From: Thermoanaerobaculaceae bacterium
GTDB taxonomy: Bacteria > Acidobacteriota > Thermoanaerobaculia > Thermoanaerobaculales > Thermoanaerobaculaceae
Direction of reading: 5' to 3'
DNA: 21,914 nucleotides
Assembly (NCBI GenBank): GCA_022865555.1
Contig: JALHTD010000440.1
Location: 1 to 21,914 of the forward strand
Part shown: positions 14,485-21,321 of the stretch, one piece after another
Layout: the number at the start of each line of letters is the position of its first letter
Numbering within the stretch: the stretch's first letter is position 1
The notes under the pieces: model-generated
The model's database searches: none
What the model was told of the DNA's origin: nothing
Seen by the model: the letters and a program-made list of their open reading frames with translations, nothing else
Position numbers and translations under genes: made by a program

Positions 14485-15207
14485 ATGAGGAGAAACCAGA
14501 TGCTTGCACTCGGTGTTTCGCTCGCTGCGGTGCTGCTGCCGCTCTGGGCTCACGCTGGAGAGCAGTCGGCGTCCGGTATGCCCCCAAACATGGCACAGTA
14601 CTGGCTTGCCTTGCTCCTGCGCGGGCCGGCGTGGACTGCCGCACAGACGCCGGAGTCGGAGCAGCTGCAGCGGCAGCATATCGCCCACCTCGACGAGTTG
14701 GCCAGGGCCGGGCACAGCCTCGTCATGGGTCCTTTCATGGACGAGGGCCAGATCGAGGGGCTCGTCGTGCTGGGCGCCGGCTCGCTCGATGACGCCAGAG
14801 CCCTTGTGGAGGCGGACCCCGCCGTAAAGGCCGGACGCGTGGCCGTCGAGGTCCACCCCTGGTGGGCGGCCAAAGACGCGTTCAGGAAGCCGGCCCAACC
14901 GTTGCGTTTCGTGACCTACTACTTTGCGTTCCTGGTGAGAGGTCCAACATGGACCCCCGAGCAGACGCCGGAGCTTGCGCGCCTGCAGGAGGCGCACCTC
15001 GCAAACATCCGCCGCCTGGCGGAGGAAGGCAAGCTGGTCGTCGCCGGACCGTTCGCTGACGGCGGAACGCTACGGGGCGCGTTCGTGTTCAAGACGAAGA
15101 CGCTCGAGGAGGCGCAGGCGCTGGCCGACACCGACCCGGCAGCGCAGGCGGGAAGGCTCGCCCTCGAGCTTCACCCCTGGCTCGTCCCGGAGGGCTCCCT
15201 GCCCTGA
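14485..15207 (+). CDS. exported protein with two tandem YCII-like domains
   Basis: 240 residues. Signal peptide MRRNQMLALGVSLAAVLLPLWAHA, cleavage near residue 24. Two homologous halves follow. Domain 1 (about 36-128): LLLRGPAWTAAQTPE, RQHIAHLDELARAG, LVMGPFMDEG, DPAVKAGRVAVEVHPW. Domain 2 (about 142-233): FLVRGPTWTPEQTPE, EAHLANIRRLAEEG, LVVAGPFADGG, DPAAQAGRLALELHPW. This is the YCII ferredoxin-like fold with its conserved His (H68, H171) and Asp (D111, D217). Known YCII proteins are mostly small cytoplasmic enzymes or ligand binders, so export of a covalent pseudo-dimer is unusual. Start: ATG 14485 gives a basic n-region; ATG 14500 has the better Shine-Dalgarno (GAGGAG) but loses it. The 3' end overlaps the convergent DUF362 gene by 37 bp. 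Confidence 0.88.
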   Translation: MRRNQMLALGVSLAAVLLPLWAHAGEQSASGMPPNMAQYWLALLLRGPAWTAAQTPESEQLQRQHIAHLDELARAGHSLVMGPFMDEGQIEGLVVLGAGSLDDARALVEADPAVKAGRVAVEVHPWWAAKDAFRKPAQPLRFVTYYFAFLVRGPTWTPEQTPELARLQEAHLANIRRLAEEGKLVVAGPFADGGTLRGAFVFKTKTLEEAQALADTDPAAQAGRLALELHPWLVPEGSLP

Positions 15208-16493
15208 CCAACCCGCCGCAGGACCCTTCGGGGGAACCTGAATGGGACGGCGCTGCGCGACAGGACCTCGATGTTCTCGTCGCCCTGCCTCGCGGGGACA
15301 CCGGCGAGACCGCCGCTTCCGTTGATGAAGTCCTGCGCCCCGGTGAGCATCCCGACGAGGCCGGAGAAGCGGTCCGGGTCGTGCTGGCCGGCATAGCTTC
15401 CGCCCAGCGGCAACAGCATGTGCTTGCTGGCGTGGTAGTCGAGGGCCACCGGGTCGAGGCCGGCGAGCAGGACGTTGCAGCGACGGGTCGTCTCCGCCGG
15501 GTAACCGCTGAGGGAGGCGTGGCTGACCCAGATGCAGTCCAGGATGTTCAGATCGGGGGTCCTCGCGAGGCTCCAGAACTTGCCACACTGGGATCCGATC
15601 TGGGAGTAATGACGGACGGGCGAGCACCCGTCGGACATCGAGACCAGCCCATAGACGTGCTTGAGCACGCCTGTCACCCCCGAGCCGTCGTGGTGCTTGA
15701 GAACGGGGACGTTGATGAGCTTCACGTTGCCGGCGTGGCCGGAGCCAGTCCACCTCCCCTCGCGCAACTCGATCCGATGGCCCCCCGGCGTCGTGAAGCA
15801 CGGGTACGAAACCGTCGTCGCAGGGCTCGAGCCGGCAGGCGGAGAGACCGTGCGGTAGCCATCCCTGATGTGCTCGGAGGCGGAGATGAAAGCCCCGCGA
15901 ATCGGGTCGAGGAGGTAGCTGCTCACCGGCTGGCCGGCAAAGACCGCTCGCACCAGGTGGTCAACGGTGAGCACGGTCTCGTCCTCGGCGTTGACGTGCA
16001 CGGTGTTGGCGATCGCGGGCCAGCTGTCGTACGAGCCGCCGCCCGCCATGCCGTCGAAACCCCCGCGCCCCTGCCCGTTCTCGACGATCACGACCTCCCC
16101 CGCGAACCCGTCGGGGTGCTCGAGGATGCGGTGGACGAGGCCGCGAACGACGTCCGTGTTGGTGGTGCCGCGGCACTTCCACTGGCAGTTGACCTTGACC
16201 AGCACGACGTCGTCCGCCTCGATGATCCCCGACAACCCGCCCCACGGGTGCGGCTGCGGGGTCCGGTAGAGCTTCACCCCGTTCTCTGCCAGCAGCCCGA
16301 GAAGGGCGTCCACGCCGACGTGGCGCATCGCGCCGTCATGGGCAGGGCAGCCGTCGATGCGGAACACCCGCGACCTGTCGGTCTCGGCGGCGGCGCGGAG
16401 AGCGGCCCCGCCAGCCGCCAAGGCCGCAGCACTCAACTGGGCCGTTTGCCGGATGAACTCACGCCGCGTGCGTCTGCGGGACCTGCCAGCCAT
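15171..16493 (-). CDS. Tat-exported DUF362-domain protein
   Basis: 440 residues. The twin-arginine signal TRREFIRQTAQLSAAALAAG (9-28) follows an Arg-rich start, pointing to export in a folded state, often with a cofactor. The body matches DUF362: DVVLVKVNCQWK-CRGTTNTDVVRGLV, VVIVENGQGRGGFDG, KLINVPVLKHHDGSGVTGVLKH (split here), and later D-LNILDCIWVSH and LLAGLDPVALDYHASK. Some DUF362 proteins carry added ferredoxin clusters; none is visible here. Molecular function unknown; known members are linked to iron-sulfur or redox chemistry. ATG 16491-16493 has GAGGAGGG as Shine-Dalgarno. The last 12 codons run antisense to the end of the YCII gene, and the short tail RRVLRRVGQGREP is basic. Confidence 0.85.
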   Translation of the reverse strand: MAGRSRRRTRREFIRQTAQLSAAALAAGGAALRAAAETDRSRVFRIDGCPAHDGAMRHVGVDALLGLLAENGVKLYRTPQPHPWGGLSGIIEADDVVLVKVNCQWKCRGTTNTDVVRGLVHRILEHPDGFAGEVVIVENGQGRGGFDGMAGGGSYDSWPAIANTVHVNAEDETVLTVDHLVRAVFAGQPVSSYLLDPIRGAFISASEHIRDGYRTVSPPAGSSPATTVSYPCFTTPGGHRIELREGRWTGSGHAGNVKLINVPVLKHHDGSGVTGVLKHVYGLVSMSDGCSPVRHYSQIGSQCGKFWSLARTPDLNILDCIWVSHASLSGYPAETTRRCNVLLAGLDPVALDYHASKHMLLPLGGSYAGQHDPDRFSGLVGMLTGAQDFINGSGGLAGVPARQGDENIEVLSRSAVPFRFPRRVLRRVGQGREPSGTSQG

Positions 16494-16602
16494 GAGCCCT
16501 CCTCAACGGACCGGCATCGGTCGTGCGCCCGGGACAACCGTTCCTCGGTCCATCAGCCGGCCCCAGGATAGCCCGGATGGTCCTGGGGGAGACCCCGTCC
16601 GT

Positions 16603-16668
16603 GGTGAGCAGGCTCACCCGACGGCACCCCCGGCAGCAGTGCGAGGCCACTTTTTGCCGCGGGTGAGC
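16603..16668. repeat. inverted repeats of GGTGAGC between DUF362 and M20 genes
   Basis: GGTGAGC (16603-16609) and GCTCACC (16612-16618) form a tight palindrome. GCTCACCCG (16612-16620) is repeated inverted as CGGGTGAGC (16660-16668). This sits in the 203-bp gap between the M20 stop and the DUF362 start. It could be a terminator for the M20 gene or an operator for DUF362; no T-run directly follows. Confidence 0.4.
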
Positions 16669-16696
16669 AGACGGTCGGGGGAGAGCGCTCCGCGCC

Positions 16697-18079
16697 TCAC
16701 CGCCCCGCGGCTTTTCCCTGCCCCAGCAGATCGAGGACCGCGGTGCTCATCGCCGTGACACCGGTGCGTATGGTCGGGCCCGGCACCGGCGCGTACCGGC
16801 TGGAGTGCAACCCGGGGAGCTGGCCGCCGTGTTCGCCCGCACGAATTGCCTCGGGGTCGCTGGTGCCGAGGCGGAACATGCAGATCGGAATGCGCGGGTC
16901 CGCCAGCCCGTAGGCGGCGAAGTCCTCCCCGACCATCTCCGGCTTGAGGACGACCACGTTGGCTTCGCCGAGCGCCTGGCGCAGAGCGGCCGCTAGACGC
17001 CGGGTGAGAGCAGGATCGTTGTAGAGCGCGGGGGTGAAGCCCTCGGCGAGCTTGACCGTCGGCATCCGGTCGGCCGGCACACCCGCGCTCTCGGCAACGC
17101 CGCGGGCGATGCGCTCGATCTCCTCAATGATCTGCCGCCGCACCTCGGGCGCGTACGAGCGGACGGTGAGCTGGAGGCGCACCTCGTCCGGGATGATGTT
17201 GTAGGCGGTCCCGCCGTGGATCGAGCCGACCGTCACCACCGCCGGATCCACCGGGTCGATGCGCCGGCTCACGATGGTCTGGAGAGCGTTCACGAACTGC
17301 GCCGCCATCACCACGGGGTCCTTGGTCTTGCTGGGGCTCGCCCCGTGGCCGCCCAGCCCCCGGATCGTGACGTCTACCGAGTCGACGTTGGCGAACGCGT
17401 ACCCTTCGACGACGCCCACCTGGCCCGCGGCCAGCGAGGGCGTCACGTGCTCCGCCACGCAGAAGTCGGGGCGCGGAAATCGCGTAAACAAACCGTCGTC
17501 GAGCATCCCTTTCGCGCCCAGGCCCCGCTCCTCAGCGGGCTGGCCGATCATCACCAGGGTGCCGTGCCAGCGGTCGCGGACGGCGGCCAGCACGCGAGCG
17601 GTGCCCAGGAAAACCGTCATGTGGGCGTCGTGCCCGCAGGCGTGCATCACTCCCACCTCGCGGCCCTGCTCGTCCCTGGCCCTGACCGTGCTCGCGTACG
17701 GCAGCCCGGTGCCCTCGGTGACGGGAAGCGCGTCCATGTCGGTGCGGACGAGCACCACTGGCCCGGCCCCGTTGCGCAGAACCCCGACCACGCCGTAGCC
17801 GCCTACACGCTGGGTCACCGCGAAGCCGAGCCGGGAGAGCTCCTCTGCGATCCCGGCGGAGGTTCGCTCCTCCCGGAGGGAGAGCTCCGGGTTGGCGTGG
17901 AGTTGCTCGTACAGTTGCAGGAGGTCGGGGAATTCCTGGGCAACCAGCGCGGGCACCGCGCCGGCTGAGGCACTCCCGGGTTGCGCCGGAGCGCTCGCCG
18001 GGGCGACGGTGAGAACAGCCGCCAGGACAACCGCGCGGAGAACAATGCGTGTCTGCTTCGAAGGGTTGGTCATCCTCAT
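16697..18079 (-). CDS. exported M20D-type amidohydrolase (amidase/carboxypeptidase)
   Basis: 460 residues. The signal peptide (MRMTNPSKQTR n-region, VLRAVVLAAVLTVAPASAPA core) suggests secretion to the periplasm. Family M20D hydrolyses N-acyl amino acids (hippurate, indole-acetyl amino acids and relatives) with a di-metal centre. Seen: RTDMDALPV, MHACGHDAHMT (Cys/His metal-site), PAEE with the catalytic Glu, the GHGASP dimerisation-domain motif, VTVGSIHGGTAYNIIPDEV, VGEDFAAY near the end, and HSSRYAP. All usual elements are present, so it should be active. Most members are cytoplasmic, so the signal peptide is a feature of this one. Start: ATG 18079 was chosen, although GAGGAG is 12 bases away; GTG 18088 is the alternative. 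Substrate unknown. Confidence 0.91.
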   Translation of the reverse strand: MRMTNPSKQTRIVLRAVVLAAVLTVAPASAPAQPGSASAGAVPALVAQEFPDLLQLYEQLHANPELSLREERTSAGIAEELSRLGFAVTQRVGGYGVVGVLRNGAGPVVLVRTDMDALPVTEGTGLPYASTVRARDEQGREVGVMHACGHDAHMTVFLGTARVLAAVRDRWHGTLVMIGQPAEERGLGAKGMLDDGLFTRFPRPDFCVAEHVTPSLAAGQVGVVEGYAFANVDSVDVTIRGLGGHGASPSKTKDPVVMAAQFVNALQTIVSRRIDPVDPAVVTVGSIHGGTAYNIIPDEVRLQLTVRSYAPEVRRQIIEEIERIARGVAESAGVPADRMPTVKLAEGFTPALYNDPALTRRLAAALRQALGEANVVVLKPEMVGEDFAAYGLADPRIPICMFRLGTSDPEAIRAGEHGGQLPGLHSSRYAPVPGPTIRTGVTAMSTAVLDLLGQGKAAGR

Positions 18080-18108
18080 GGCGTGCACCGACTCCTCTCG
18101 GGGAGGAC

Positions 18109-18146
18109 ACCCCCGGCTGCTCACGCGCTCTCCGGGTGCCGGGGGT
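18109..18146 (-). promoter_or_regulatory. 9-bp inverted repeat in the M20 leader region
   Basis: ACCCCCGGC (18109-18117) and GCCGGGGGT (18138-18146) are perfect arms with a 20-base loop, 30 bases upstream of the M20 start. If transcribed it would form a strong leader hairpin. TACCCT lies a little farther upstream (minus strand). Could be a regulatory hairpin or operator. Confidence 0.35.
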
Positions 18147-18188
18147 CTGCGCCGGAGGGTAGCACAGCGCCTTCCTGCGCCGGATCGC

Positions 18189-19013
18189 TCAGCCGGCGGT
18201 GAAGCGGAGGTCAAACCCCACGCGCGGTGGCTCGTGGGCGGGGTCGCACCGGTACCGGGTGAAGTCCGTCTCCCCCTCCTCGCGCAGAAAATCCTCGTCG
18301 ATCAGCGCGTGCCCGGTGAAGCTCGCCGGGGGTTTCGCGAAGATCTTGATGGTCGCGTCGGCCAGTATCTCGGGCTTGCGCCAGACGGAGGGGTTCCCGA
18401 GGGAGAAGTTGATGGTGGCGTAGCTCTCGATCAGCGTCGCGGGCCACAGGGCGTTGCACGCCACGTTGTGGCCGGCGAGCTCGCCGGCCAGGCCGTGGGC
18501 GATGAGCGTCATGCCGAACTTGCTCACGGCGTACCCGATCTTGCCCGCGGCGGCGGCAGGGTCCACCGGCGGGGACATCATCAGGATGTGGCCGTAGTCC
18601 TGCGCCAGCATCGCCGGCAGGACCTCGTGCGTGCAGGCGAAGGCGCCGCGCACGTTGACGCCCAATACCCGATCGAAGCGGGAGAGCGGGGTCTCCGCCA
18701 GCGTTTGCCAGAACAACGCGCCCGCGTTGTTGACGAGGAAGTCGATGCGCCCGAAGCGCTCGAGGGTCGCCCCCACGGCGGCAGTCACGGCCTGCTCGTC
18801 GCGCACGTCCACTGGGAGAGGCAAAGCCCTCCTCCCGAGAGCCTCCACCTCCGCCGCGGTGGTGTGAATGGTCCCCGGGAGCCTGGGGTTCGGCTCAACG
18901 GTCTTGGCGGCGATCGCGATGTCGGCGCCCTCCCGCGCCAGCGCGAGCGCGATGCAGCGGCCCACGCCGCGGGAGGCCCCGGTGATGAACGCCACCTTTC
19001 CCGCGAATCGCAC
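18189..19013 (-). CDS. SDR oxidoreductase, HSDL2-like
   Basis: 274 residues from GTG 19011-19013. Classical SDR layout: cofactor motif TGASRGVG near 11-18, NNAG about residue 103, and YAVSKFG with the catalytic Tyr-Lys. The serine position reads MMSPPVD, and the late segment NALWPATLIES resembles the HSDL2 group (SPP and ALWP motifs) rather than 3-oxoacyl-ACP reductases. AAKTVEPNP-LPGTIHTTAAEVEALG also fits that group. Role: NAD(P)-dependent oxidation/reduction, perhaps on acyl-lipid substrates; the substrate is unknown. Start: the frame is open far upstream to 19388, but the fold begins here. TATGCT lies six bases upstream with no Shine-Dalgarno; GTG 19028 is the alternative. Next to the M20 gene, 109 bp apart. 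Confidence 0.88.
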   Translation of the reverse strand: MRFAGKVAFITGASRGVGRCIALALAREGADIAIAAKTVEPNPRLPGTIHTTAAEVEALGRRALPLPVDVRDEQAVTAAVGATLERFGRIDFLVNNAGALFWQTLAETPLSRFDRVLGVNVRGAFACTHEVLPAMLAQDYGHILMMSPPVDPAAAAGKIGYAVSKFGMTLIAHGLAGELAGHNVACNALWPATLIESYATINFSLGNPSVWRKPEILADATIKIFAKPPASFTGHALIDEDFLREEGETDFTRYRCDPAHEPPRVGFDLRFTAG

Positions 19014-19019
19014 GAGCCG

Positions 19020-19025
19020 AGCATA
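19020..19025 (-). promoter_or_regulatory. candidate -10 element for a leaderless SDR mRNA
   Basis: TATGCT ends six bases before GTG 19011-19013. No good -35. Divergent from the promoter of the amidase operon across 178 bp. Confidence 0.35.
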
Positions 19026-19112
19026 CACGACGGACTGGATCCGAGGGCGGGTGAGTTCGCCGCAAACCTCGCGGACACCTCGTTGTCCCGGCACCTTGCA
19101 GAGGATTGGGCC

Positions 19113-19118
19113 TATAAT
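19113..19118 (+). promoter_or_regulatory. consensus -10 element for the amidase-actin operon
   Basis: A perfect TATAAT. It ends six bases before an ATG (19125) that opens a 19-codon mini-ORF, so the mRNA would start at that ATG. The -35 is not clear at 17 bp spacing. Confidence 0.55.
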
Positions 19119-19124
19119 CGGCGT

Positions 19125-19184
19125 ATGTTCGGCGGTACGAGCAGCCCGAGCGGCCTTGGGGTAGCGGCCCGGGGTCAGGGGTAG
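19125..19184 (+). CDS. putative 19-residue leader peptide (mini-ORF)
   Basis: A 19-codon frame, ATG to TAG, beginning MFGGTSSPSG and ending ARGQG. It starts six bases after the perfect TATAAT and ends seven bases before the ATG of the amidase, in a different frame from it. If the mRNA is leaderless, ribosomes would first translate this peptide and then re-start at the amidase. No attenuator-like codon run (no clustered His, Trp or Leu). It could instead be chance, or could mark a frameshift that hides a longer amidase N-terminus. Confidence 0.4.
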   Translation: MFGGTSSPSGLGVAARGQG

Positions 19185-19191
19185 CCCTCTC

Positions 19192-20235
19192 ATGGGCGCG
19201 ACCTCCGGCCACACCCGACGCCTCGTGCGGATCAAGCGGGAGATGCTCCGCGACGCGGTGCTGGAGAACCTGGCAACCATCGAGGGAATCCTTGCCCGCC
19301 CGAGGCAGCGCACGTCGAAGAACTCCTGGCTGGGCTGGGCCCTTCTCGCTGCGGTGGCACTCACCCTCGTCGGAACCCTGAAGCCCACCTCGGCGGGGCG
19401 AGGGAAACCCCAGCCGGAGGAGTTCGTGGGTGCCGGGGTCGTCCCGCCACCGGATGGCAGCGAGGCCTACCGTGAGACCGTGCCCGGCCTTGCCGCCCCC
19501 CGTGCCATCGACCCCGCGCTATTCCGGCTGACCGTCAAGCGGGTCGTGATCGACCCGGGGCATGGCGGCAGCGACCCTGGCGCAATGATGCGCGGATTGC
19601 GCGAGAAGGAGATCACCTTCGATATCGCGCGCCGTGTTGCCGCACTGTTGCGGGCAGGAGGTTTCGACGTCGTGATGACGCGCGAGGGGGACGAGACCCT
19701 GACGCTCCAGCAGCGCGTTCATGCCGCCAACGCCGCGAGCGGCGACGTGTTCCTGTCGATTCACGTCAACTCCATCCCGGAGCCCATGCGGCGCGGAGTG
19801 GAAACCTACGTCCTCGGCCCCACCAGCGACCCGCGGGTCGAGAGGCTCGCCGGGGCCGAGAACTCCGGCTCCGGATACTCGCTTTCTGACTTTCGCAGGC
19901 TCCTGGAAGGTGTCTACGTGGACGTTCGGCACGACGAGTCGCGCCGATTCGCCCAGGCGGTTCAGGGGAGGATGTTCGCCGCTCTGCGCCGCATCAACCC
20001 GGAGCTCGAGAATCGCAGCGTGAAGAAGGCACCGTTCGTCGTGCTGGTCGGGACCGAAATGCCGGGCGTGCTGACCGAGGTCTCGTGCATGTCCAACGAG
20101 GAGGATGCGCGGCTGCTCAGGCAGAGCGAGTACCGCCAGGACATTGCCGAGGCCCTCGCGGGTGGCGTGCGTGCCTACGCTGCCGCCCGCGGCCGGGGCG
20201 CAGCGGTGGCGCAGGGTGGCACGGGGGGTATGTGA
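19192..20235 (+). CDS. membrane-anchored N-acetylmuramoyl-L-alanine amidase (Amidase_3)
   Basis: 347 residues. Cleaves the lactyl amide between MurNAc and L-Ala in peptidoglycan. Layout: a basic helical N-terminal tail (1-45), one TM (46-62, WLGWALLAAVALTLVGT), a linker to about 115, then the zinc amidase domain. Seen: VVIDPGHGGSDPGAM (118-132; H124), LREKEITFDIARRV (136-149; zinc-ligand Glu 138), FLSIHVNSIP (187-196; H191) and VLTEVSCMSNEED (293-305; catalytic Glu 296). All metal and catalytic residues are present. There is a single TM rather than a cleaved signal, so the tail should stay in the cytoplasm and the enzyme face the periplasm. Start ATG 19192 follows the leader mini-ORF, with a weak AGGGG Shine-Dalgarno. 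The stop starts a mini-ORF leading to the actin-like gene, implying a common transcript. Confidence 0.92.
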   Translation: MGATSGHTRRLVRIKREMLRDAVLENLATIEGILARPRQRTSKNSWLGWALLAAVALTLVGTLKPTSAGRGKPQPEEFVGAGVVPPPDGSEAYRETVPGLAAPRAIDPALFRLTVKRVVIDPGHGGSDPGAMMRGLREKEITFDIARRVAALLRAGGFDVVMTREGDETLTLQQRVHAANAASGDVFLSIHVNSIPEPMRRGVETYVLGPTSDPRVERLAGAENSGSGYSLSDFRRLLEGVYVDVRHDESRRFAQAVQGRMFAALRRINPELENRSVKKAPFVVLVGTEMPGVLTEVSCMSNEEDARLLRQSEYRQDIAEALAGGVRAYAAARGRGAAVAQGGTGGM

Positions 20236-20264
20236 ACCAATCGAAAGGCTGGGCACGATCGTGA
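20232..20264 (+). CDS. 10-residue bridging mini-ORF between the amidase and actin-like genes
   Basis: GTG 20232-20234 overlaps the amidase stop as GTGA, and its TGA (20262-20264) overlaps the actin-like GTG start as GTGA. Frame MNQSKGWARS. It contains the GAAAGG sequence that might serve as a distant Shine-Dalgarno. Possibly a device to carry ribosomes from one gene to the next; it may be fortuitous. Confidence 0.25.
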   Translation: MNQSKGWARS

Positions 20265-21283
20265 CGAAAGAGAAAAACAGCGTTCTCCACCTGGGGATCG
20301 ATCTCGGAACATCGCGCAGCTCGGTCTCGGCCTCCAACGGCGAGCGGCATGTGGTCGAGAGCTACATCGGATGGCCGGTGGATATGGTGGCCCGCAAGCT
20401 GGTCAAGAAGCCCGTGATGTTCGGCCACGAGGCCCTGGAGAACCGTCCGATGCTGGACCTCCACCGGCCTCTCGAGCGCGGATTGATCAAGGAGGGCTCC
20501 GAGAAGGACGAGCTCGCGGTCCGGGAGCTGATTCGCCACCTGATCTCGCTCACCAAACCGCACGATGGCCAGAGGGTGCTCGCGGTGGTCGGTGTGCCGG
20601 CGGAGGCATTGCGGGTCTCGCGCCAGCACCTTCGCAACGCCGTCAAGGGAGTGGCCGATTCGCTCATGATTGTCTCGGAGCCGTTCGCGGTGGCCTACGG
20701 GATGGACGCACTGCTTCACACCATGATCATCGACATCGGCGCCGGCACCACCGATTTCTGCGTGATGAAGGGCCGCTATCCGACCGATGACGACCAGCGG
20801 ACGCTCACCAATGCGGGGGACTCGGTGGACGAGCAGTTGGCGATCATGATCAGGACACGCATCCCGGAGGCGCAGTTCTCGATCCACATGGTGCGGGGAT
20901 GGAAGGAGAAGGCGAGCTTCGTTGGCGAGCCCGACGGCGTGGTGGAGGTGACCGTTCCCGTCGGCGGGAAACCGACCAACATCGACATCACGTCCGAGCT
21001 GCGGCGGGCGTGCGAGAGCCTGCTCCCGCCCATCGTCGAGACCATGCTCGACCTGATCTCACGGGTTGACCCCGAGTATCAGGAGACGGTGCGCCACAAC
21101 ATCATCCTGGCCGGTGGCGGGTCGCAGATACCCCGGCTTCCGCAGGCGATAGAGGCGGCGCTTACAGACGTGGGCGGTGGACGCGTCACGCCGGTGAAGG
21201 ATCCGCTGTTTGCGGGCTCCAACGGAAGCCTGTCCATCGCCCTCGACGCTCCCGAGTCGGACTGGGAGAAACTGCCCGGATGA
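20261..21283 (+). CDS. MamK-like actin-family filament protein
   Basis: 340 residues; GTG start 20261 is the first plausible start in frame. Actin/HSP70 fold: phosphate-1 LGIDLGTSRSSV (11-22), phosphate-2 DIGAGTTD (158-165) and adenosine motif LAGGGSQ (283-289). The catalytic Glu lies in VSEPF (138-142). From memory it matches MamK (magnetosome actin) better than MreB, FtsA or ParM: VVGVP in the middle (109-113), ENRPMLDLHRPLERGLIKEG (60-79), TLTNAGDSVDEQL (181-193), ASFVGE (218-223), GGKPTNIDIT (235-244), DPEYQETVRHNI (270-281) and VKDPLFAGSNGSL (312-324). MamK polymerises with ATP and positions organelles; similar proteins exist outside magnetotactic bacteria, and no magnetosome gene is seen nearby. 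Its flanking by an anchored amidase and a single-TM protein suggests a cell-envelope job. No MreC/MreD-type partner is seen. Confidence 0.88.
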   Translation: MTKEKNSVLHLGIDLGTSRSSVSASNGERHVVESYIGWPVDMVARKLVKKPVMFGHEALENRPMLDLHRPLERGLIKEGSEKDELAVRELIRHLISLTKPHDGQRVLAVVGVPAEALRVSRQHLRNAVKGVADSLMIVSEPFAVAYGMDALLHTMIIDIGAGTTDFCVMKGRYPTDDDQRTLTNAGDSVDEQLAIMIRTRIPEAQFSIHMVRGWKEKASFVGEPDGVVEVTVPVGGKPTNIDITSELRRACESLLPPIVETMLDLISRVDPEYQETVRHNIILAGGGSQIPRLPQAIEAALTDVGGGRVTPVKDPLFAGSNGSLSIALDAPESDWEKLPG

Positions 21284-21321
21284 GTGTGTCGAACGAGGAA
21301 CGGAGGCGGGGGACCCCATGA
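21280..21321 (+). CDS. 13-residue bridging mini-ORF after the actin-like gene
   Basis: ATG 21280-21282 overlaps the actin-like stop as ATGA, and its TGA (21319-21321) overlaps the ATG of the next gene as ATGA. The frame reads MSVSNEERRRGTP. It carries GGAGG (21302-21306), which can act as a Shine-Dalgarno for the downstream gene at 11-base spacing. Confidence 0.28.
   Translation: MSVSNEERRRGTP

Noticed and set aside
17892..19184. 430-codon plus-strand frame across the SDR gene
   Set aside because: Shadow of the SDR gene. Only the final 19 codons (19125-19184), after the TATAAT, were kept as a possible mini-ORF.
19014..19388. Extended SDR start up to 19388
   Set aside because: It would run into the amidase leader and its promoter and adds over 100 residues before the SDR fold.
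20261..21283. Magnetosome gene cluster
   Set aside because: Only one MamK-like gene is present; no mamA, mamB, mamM, mamE-type genes are visible in the window.
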